This document shows, in pieces, positions 6,245 to 9,519 of a DNA stretch of 9,519 bases. The position numbers and the translations under genes were made by a program. This DNA comes from an uncultured Pseudomonadota bacterium. Its GTDB lineage: Bacteria; Pseudomonadota; Alphaproteobacteria; RF32; CAG-239. The first letter of the stretch is position 1; each line of letters opens with the position of its first letter. The stretch is from contig CABUWG010000057.1 of assembly GCA_902495305.1 (NCBI GenBank), positions 1-9,519 on the forward strand, given 5' to 3'. The notes under the pieces were generated by a model. The model ran no database searches. It had not been told where the DNA came from and saw only the letters and a list, made by a program, of their open reading frames with translations.

Positions 6245-7194
6245 TGAAAAAAGCACTCTTTTTTGCTTTATTATTAGGTCTGGTTGCACTTTTGCAAATT
6301 AGGAAGTGGGTTGTTGAAAGCGGCCCGCTTTCTGATTCTGTTACCGTGATTGTCCCCAAAGGGGCAACATCGGGAACGGTTGCTCAGGTTCTGACACGGG
6401 CCGGTGTGATTGACAAGCCGTGGCTTTTTCGCGCGGTCGGCCGGTTGAACGGTCTGGACAAGAGAATCCGTGCCGGAGAGTATGAATTTACGCCGAGGAT
6501 GTCTTTGTCCGAGACTTTGCAAAAAGTGACGTCCGGCGAGGTTTATTATCGCAAAATTACTTTTGCCGAAGGAATGACCGCTGCGCAGTTTGTGGCTTTG
6601 CTTGAAGAGAATCCGGTGCTGTCGGGAGAAGTTACCGAGCCGGTAAAGGAAGGCGATTTGCTGCCGGAAACCTACAGCTTTACATACGGGGACAGCCGGA
6701 ATTCGATTGTTGTCAGGGCAAAACGGGCGATGTCCGATGTTTTGACCGAAGAATGGGAAAACCGCAATGACGGTTTGCCGCTTAAATCTCCTCAGGAGTT
6801 GTTGATTCTGGCTTCGGTTGTGGAGAAAGAAACCGGTGTGGATGCGGAACGTCCGCAGGTGGCTTCGGTCTTTGTTAACCGCCTGAAAAAAGGAATGAAA
6901 CTGCAGACGGATCCGACGGTGATTTATGCACTGACAAAAGGCGAACGGGAGTTGGGCCGGCCGCTTTTGAAAAAAGATTTGGGAACGGACAGCCCGTATA
7001 ATACCTATAAATATTATGGTTTGCCGCCGGCGCCGATTTGCAATCCCGGTGCGGAGGCTATCAGGGCGGCGGCACATCCGGCTGATACGGATTATTTGTA
7101 TTTTGTTGCCAGCGGTGACGGCGGGCATAATTTTGCAACTTCACTGAATGACCATAACCGGAACGTGAAGGTATGGCGCCAGAAAAATAAATAA
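6244..7194 (+). CDS. mltG: endolytic peptidoglycan transglycosylase MltG
   Basis: This 316-aa YceG-family protein cuts nascent glycan strands and helps set their length. One membrane anchor lies at about residues 4-18 and the rest faces the periplasm. The LysM-like part is at about 33-100 (VTVIVPKGATSGTVAQVL and RAGEYEF). The catalytic domain carries LASVVEKETG with the probable catalytic Glu at 194, then FVNRLKKGMKLQTDPTVIY (210-228), YGLPPAPICNPG (258-269) and GGHNF (293-297). It is slightly shorter than the E. coli protein (340 aa). It overlaps fabF by one base, matching the fabF-mltG neighbourhood known from other Proteobacteria. Confidence 0.96.
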   Translation: MKKALFFALLLGLVALLQIRKWVVESGPLSDSVTVIVPKGATSGTVAQVLTRAGVIDKPWLFRAVGRLNGLDKRIRAGEYEFTPRMSLSETLQKVTSGEVYYRKITFAEGMTAAQFVALLEENPVLSGEVTEPVKEGDLLPETYSFTYGDSRNSIVVRAKRAMSDVLTEEWENRNDGLPLKSPQELLILASVVEKETGVDAERPQVASVFVNRLKKGMKLQTDPTVIYALTKGERELGRPLLKKDLGTDSPYNTYKYYGLPPAPICNPGAEAIRAAAHPADTDYLYFVASGDGGHNFATSLNDHNRNVKVWRQKNK

Positions 7195-7199
7195 ACTTC

Positions 7200-7229
7200 T
7201 TGACAAAAATTGTCAGATTAGAGTATAAG
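7200..7229 (+). promoter_or_regulatory. promoter of the 111-aa acyl carrier-like gene
   Basis: A perfect TTGACA (7200-7205), an 18-base spacer and TATAAG (7224-7229), the same -10 as fabF. It begins six bases after the mltG stop. An inverted repeat TGACAA-AAA-TTGTCA (7201-7215) covers the -35 and could be an operator. Confidence 0.75.
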
Positions 7230-7260
7230 AAAGCATCATAAAAATTATTATGGTGCTTTT
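7230..7260 (+). terminator. A+T-rich hairpin, probable terminator for mltG read-through
   Basis: AAAGCATCATAA (7230-7241) and TTATGGTGCTTT (7248-7259) pair over 12 positions with one G-U, around a six-base loop, ending in a short T run. Because it lies beyond the new promoter's -10, messages started there would begin inside the left arm. Confidence 0.5.
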
Positions 7261-7284
7261 ATTAATATAAAATATTATATCATT

Positions 7285-7620
7285 ATGGAAATTCAAACTT
7301 TTCATTTGACGGAAGGTGTTCAAAAGTATTTACGAGAGAAAAAAATTCCGAAGGAGTGGTTTTATTTATTGGCGTCACTCATTGTTTACCGCGGCGGAGC
7401 GGAAGATGCAAAGACGTTGACTCCGGAGACGGGTTTTGAAAATGATCTGGGTATGGATTCATTGGATAAGGTGCAGGTCGTTATGGATATTGAGCGTGTT
7501 TTTGATATTCAGATTGCCGATGATGAAGCAGAACGCTTTTATACTTTGGCCGATATTTTAGAATATCTGAGGCGCAAGGTTTCTGATGTTAAGCTTTCCG
7601 AGGTTTTTGAACTTGATTAA
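7285..7620 (+). CDS. acyl carrier-like protein of 111 aa
   Basis: Residues about 47-100 form an acyl carrier fold with the attachment Ser-59 in NDLGMDSLDKVQVVMDIERVF, so it should be loaded with 4'-phosphopantetheine. It differs from AcpP in its longer N-terminus (the serine is at 59 instead of 37). This extension contains an aromatic and basic stretch (VQKYLREKKIPKEWFYLL). There is also a C-terminal tail after residue 97. Such divergent carriers usually serve one dedicated pathway, for example lipid A acylation by AcpXL in rhizobia; which one applies here cannot be read from the sequence. It has its own promoter and terminator. No Shine-Dalgarno sequence is visible (ATAAAATATTATATCATT before the ATG), unlike acpP and fabF. 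Confidence 0.88.
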   Translation: MEIQTFHLTEGVQKYLREKKIPKEWFYLLASLIVYRGGAEDAKTLTPETGFENDLGMDSLDKVQVVMDIERVFDIQIADDEAERFYTLADILEYLRRKVSDVKLSEVFELD

Positions 7621-7621
7621 T

Positions 7622-7649
7622 AAAATGCGGCTTGAGCCGCATTTTTTTT
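7622..7649 (+). terminator. intrinsic terminator of the 111-aa gene
   Basis: Ten-base arms AAAATGCGGC (7622-7631) and GCCGCATTTT (7636-7645) enclose a TTGA tetraloop, followed by T to 7649. It begins two bases after the stop codon. Confidence 0.92.
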
Positions 7650-7670
7650 GTGTTTGGATGAAAAAACATC

Positions 7671-7699
7671 TTGTGCAATTTGCAGGAATGATGTATATT
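7671..7699 (+). promoter_or_regulatory. probable promoter of the 7765-9258 operon
   Basis: TTGTGC (7671-7676), a 17-base spacer and TATATT (7694-7699). Transcription would start near 7706, giving a leader of about 60 A+T-rich bases before the ATG at 7765. Confidence 0.5.
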
Positions 7700-7764
7700 C
7701 TTTCACACAAAAAAATTATGAAGTTATTATTTTATTGTTTAACATATTAAATTCATTTAAGATT

Positions 7765-8067
7765 ATGAATAAAAATGAGATTAAAAGCAGATTGTTGAAA
7801 GTTATTGCCAAAAGAGTTAACAAACAGTTGGATCAGAATTGGAAGGATTTGAAAAGTCTGAAGAATCTGAAAGTCGGAGAAGGGTATGTGACCATGGACA
7901 GCAGCTTTTGCGATGATTTGTGCATGGATTCATTAGACCGGATAGAACTGGCGATGGATATTGAAAAGGCTTTTTCTCTGCCACGGCTGGATGATGCCAA
8001 GGTGGAAAAATGGAAGAATGTTTCTGATTCTTATCAAACGGTATGTGAAGTTTTGAAGGTTGCTTAA
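7765..8067 (+). CDS. acyl carrier-like protein of 100 aa
   Basis: The attachment serine is Ser-56 in DLCMDSLDRIELAMDIEKAF, which matches the acyl carrier consensus except for Cys-53 where glycine or similar is common. The N-terminal part is basic (KSRLLKVIAKRVNKQLDQNW), unlike the acidic AcpP, and the C-terminal third is divergent (PRLDDAKVEKWKNVSD). I start it at 7765 (MNKNEIKSRL). A longer frame would begin with a TTG inside the preceding terminator and upstream of the promoter. It has no Shine-Dalgarno sequence. It opens a likely four-gene operon, with the next gene only 17 bases away. Its motif region resembles the 111-aa neighbour (MDSLD and MDIE shared) more than AcpP, so these two may be old duplicates. 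Confidence 0.83.
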   Translation: MNKNEIKSRLLKVIAKRVNKQLDQNWKDLKSLKNLKVGEGYVTMDSSFCDDLCMDSLDRIELAMDIEKAFSLPRLDDAKVEKWKNVSDSYQTVCEVLKVA

Positions 8068-8084
8068 ATTCAAATTATCAGCTT

Positions 8085-8513
8085 ATGAACATCATTTGGT
8101 GGACAATCCTGATGCTTTTGACGGCATCCGGTCTGTTTTTTACCCGAAAAATCGGTGAATTGAAAAGGGAATATGTCCGGCGCAGGTCAGTGTATTATTC
8201 CCGAAAAATCAAAAAGTATGAATTGCTCAGCAATGCGGTTATTTTCAGTTTTCTTGCTTTGGCTTTTTGGGCGCTTGCCGCTAAGCAGCTGGAAGGTAAT
8301 GAAATTGTATTGGCGCTGTTGGCCGGTTATGCTTTGTTTGAGGCCGTAAGAGCTTTTTATCGCCGCAGATTGCTTTATCTGCTGTTATGGGGAGCTACTC
8401 TGATTGTCGTTCTGGCTTATCTGCTGTTTAAGGCCGGCTGGCTTGCGCTTGTCGTGGTTGTCCTTATGGTGATCAGCTGGTGGATTAAAATCTGGAATTT
8501 TTATAAACATTAA
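8085..8513 (+). CDS. five-helix membrane protein, function unknown
   Basis: The 142-aa product is very hydrophobic, with predicted membrane segments at about residues 3-20, 48-66, 73-91, 96-115 and 117-137. The loop at 21-47 is strongly basic (RKIGELKREYVRRRSVYYSRKIKK, shown here only in part: RREYV-type charges), so it should lie on the cytoplasmic side; FYRRR (91-95) also marks a cytoplasmic turn. No catalytic motif or transporter signature is visible. It sits between an acyl carrier-like gene and a small soluble protein, with gaps of 17 and 10 bases, so it is probably co-transcribed and may anchor or receive the product of the carrier. No Shine-Dalgarno sequence precedes the ATG. Confidence 0.8.
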   Translation: MNIIWWTILMLLTASGLFFTRKIGELKREYVRRRSVYYSRKIKKYELLSNAVIFSFLALAFWALAAKQLEGNEIVLALLAGYALFEAVRAFYRRRLLYLLLWGATLIVVLAYLLFKAGWLALVVVVLMVISWWIKIWNFYKH

Positions 8514-8523
8514 TCTTATTTAT

Positions 8524-9054
8524 ATGCAAAAAAACATGAAACTCAGGATGTTGGAGCATAAGTGCCTGACATGCTATACGCCGATATATAGGGCGGGAGA
8601 AATTTTTGAAGGACAAATTTATGAGATGAACGGTGACCGGAGCGCCTTGTCAGTTGACTTGTGCAGAGGCGGGAATTGTACTGTTGATCTCAGGGAGCTG
8701 TCCGGTATTGAACCAAGGTTTGAGATCGGGGATGAGGTTGAACTTGTTTATATGCCTCAGGTCGCGACGCGCTGGGATCCGGAAAAAAGTTTTTCTCTTA
8801 GTTTTCGGTATTTGAAATCGCGTTTTCCGAATTATATTTTCGGAGATGAGCGGTTTGGAACGGTTTTGGTGCGTGGAACGAATGCCATTTTGGTTTTGCT
8901 GGATGAAGAAAGAGAAATCGTCGGACGATATTTGCCGCCGTATGGTGTTGTGCCGGATTATCTTCAGAAGCTGCGTGTCGGCGACAAGGTGGTTTGCAAT
9001 TGCACCCAGAACGGAGATATCGTTAATATTGACGAGATGGTTATGTGTGAGTGA
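8524..9054 (+). CDS. 176-aa protein with two putative OB/S1-like domains
   Basis: The protein is soluble, with no signal peptide. Two parts have a similar plan of short strands ending in a GD-V turn. Residues about 24-78 run from GEIFEGQIYEMNG to FEIGDEVELVYM, and about 111-170 run from RFGTVLVRGTN to LRVGDKVVCNC. This spacing recalls small beta-barrel (OB or S1-type) domains, which often bind RNA, but it is my reading of the pattern and not an assignment. Seven cysteines (14, 17, 47, 52, 158, 160, 175) include a CxxC and a CxC, so a metal site is possible. A second in-frame ATG four codons in is an alternative start; neither has a Shine-Dalgarno sequence. The gene lies 10 bases after the membrane protein. 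Confidence 0.78.
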   Translation: MQKNMKLRMLEHKCLTCYTPIYRAGEIFEGQIYEMNGDRSALSVDLCRGGNCTVDLRELSGIEPRFEIGDEVELVYMPQVATRWDPEKSFSLSFRYLKSRFPNYIFGDERFGTVLVRGTNAILVLLDEEREIVGRYLPPYGVVPDYLQKLRVGDKVVCNCTQNGDIVNIDEMVMCE

Positions 9055-9066
9055 TTAATAATCTTA

Positions 9067-9258
9067 ATGTTAAAAAGTATGTTAGAAAAACTGAAAAAAC
9101 TTGCCCGAAAGTTTGGTATTCTGGCCAAACCGATGCAGATTTTTGCTCCGTTAAGACACTCTCAGAAATTGGGGGAAGCGGACAGGAGCAGAATTTCTGC
9201 CGAACAGGGAGTTAAAGCTTCTCAAAATGTGCCGAGAAAAGGAACGAGAGGGAAGTAG
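9067..9258 (+). CDS. 63-aa basic peptide, function unknown
   Basis: This is the last gene of the apparent operon, 12 bases after the 176-aa gene and followed at once by a strong terminator. The N-terminal 25 residues (MLKSMLEKLKKLARKFGILA...) would form a basic amphipathic helix that could lie on a membrane or bind RNA. The rest is polar and basic, ending in RKGTRGK, and probably disordered. A second ATG at codon 5 is possible. No Shine-Dalgarno sequence is visible. Support comes from position and the terminator rather than from homology, so coding status is less certain than for its neighbours. Confidence 0.55.
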   Translation: MLKSMLEKLKKLARKFGILAKPMQIFAPLRHSQKLGEADRSRISAEQGVKASQNVPRKGTRGK

Positions 9259-9263
9259 GCGTG

Positions 9264-9296
9264 AAAAATGCGTTGGACAATCCAACGCATTTTTTT
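9264..9296 (+). terminator. intrinsic terminator of the 7765-9258 operon
   Basis: A perfect 14-base stem, AAAAATGCGTTGGA (9264-9277) with TCCAACGCATTTTT (9281-9294), has a three-base loop and a trailing T run. It starts six bases after the 63-aa stop and could also work in the other direction. Confidence 0.95.
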
Positions 9297-9299
9297 GTG

Positions 9300-9420
9300 G
9301 TTCAAACTTTGTATCTTTCTTTTCTTCTTCAATTTTCATGAACTGTTTCTGCCTCTCTCTTTAGCCAAATTTCTCTCGCTTTTTCCTATCCTCCTAGCCA
9401 AAATCCCCACCCAACTTTTC
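9300..9420. other. pyrimidine-rich stretch without a gene
   Basis: This part is rich in C and T, the mirror of the left end. CTTTTTCCTATCCTCC (9379-9394) is a degenerate inverted copy of the left-end unit. TAGCCAAAT (9362-9370) recurs as TAGCCAAAAT (9395-9404). No coding frame with a credible start was found. Confidence 0.55.
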
Positions 9421-9428
9421 ATCTATGC

Positions 9429-9457
9429 TTGACACTGGCATTTCTTTGTGGTATAGT
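9429..9457 (+). promoter_or_regulatory. strong sigma70-type promoter firing out of the window
   Basis: A perfect TTGACA (9429-9434), an exact 17-base spacer and TATAGT (9452-9457). Transcription would begin near 9464. No gene starts before the window ends, so the target lies to the right. Confidence 0.75.
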
Positions 9458-9465
9458 GACTATAA

Positions 9466-9494
9466 TGTCATTCTGAGTGCAACGAAGAATCCAG
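9466..9494. repeat. short dispersed-repeat-like sequence
   Basis: The stretch starts TGTCATTCTGAG and ends CGAAGAATCCAG, with ATTCT (9470-9474) and AGAAT (9486-9490) as inverted arms. From memory, closely similar sequences of the form GTCATTCTGAGnGnAnCGAAGAATC are scattered between genes in many uncultured bacteria. Only one copy is in this window, so repeat status here rests on that recollection. Confidence 0.5.
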
Positions 9495-9519
9495 TTTAAT
9501 AATATAGCTGATTTATCTG

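Noticed and set aside
6274..7128. A 284-codon open frame opposite mltG
   Set aside because: mltG carries all family motifs on the plus strand. The antisense product is a basic, unstructured translation without start signals.
7648..7764. Longer N-terminus for the 100-aa carrier protein starting with TTG
   Set aside because: The TTG lies in the T run of the previous terminator and upstream of the likely promoter.

Overview
The window looks like the chromosome of an alphaproteobacterium of moderate G+C content, probably an uncultured gut- or host-associated lineage. This is inference. It rests on the 41-residue, zinc-free form of ribosomal protein L36, an EttA-type ABC-F ATPase, the acpP-fabF-mltG order, and the short housekeeping promoters with TTG-type -35 boxes. 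No plasmid, phage, transposase, tRNA, rRNA or CRISPR array is visible.

Layout. Positions 1-300 are a purine-rich tract (about 85% A+G) that opens with four perfect 18-bp tandem repeats. From about 320 to 3987 all genes lie on the minus strand: a 61-aa protein with its own promoter and terminator; two tandem paralogues of 109 and 126 aa, of which only the upstream copy has a signal peptide; ettA, whose 3' side carries an unusual two-stem RNA-like structure; and a 207-aa secreted protein. A divergent promoter region (3988-4136) separates these from rpmJ (L36). From there to the right end every gene is on the plus strand. acpP, fabF and mltG form the fatty acid and cell wall block, with fabF and mltG overlapping by one base. 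A second block follows: an acyl carrier-like protein of 111 aa on its own, then an apparent four-gene operon with another acyl carrier-like protein (100 aa), a five-helix membrane protein, a 176-aa protein that looks like two small beta-barrel domains, and a 63-aa basic peptide. The right end (9297-9519) has no gene but holds a strong promoter, a pyrimidine-rich stretch echoing the left-end repeat in inverted form, and a short dispersed-repeat-like sequence.

How it fits together. AcpP carries acyl chains for elongation by FabF. MltG cuts nascent glycan strands. L36 and EttA belong to the ribosome and its translation-restart control. The two extra acyl carrier-like proteins keep the DSL phosphopantetheine attachment site but have long N-terminal extensions, so they probably serve a dedicated acylation or lipid-modification task together with their uncharacterised neighbours. 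The clearest unexplained signals are this orphan cluster, the promoters that overlap the preceding terminators (fabF and the 111-aa gene), the mosaic paralogue pair, the hairpin after ettA, and the absence of Shine-Dalgarno sequences in front of just the uncharacterised gene sets.
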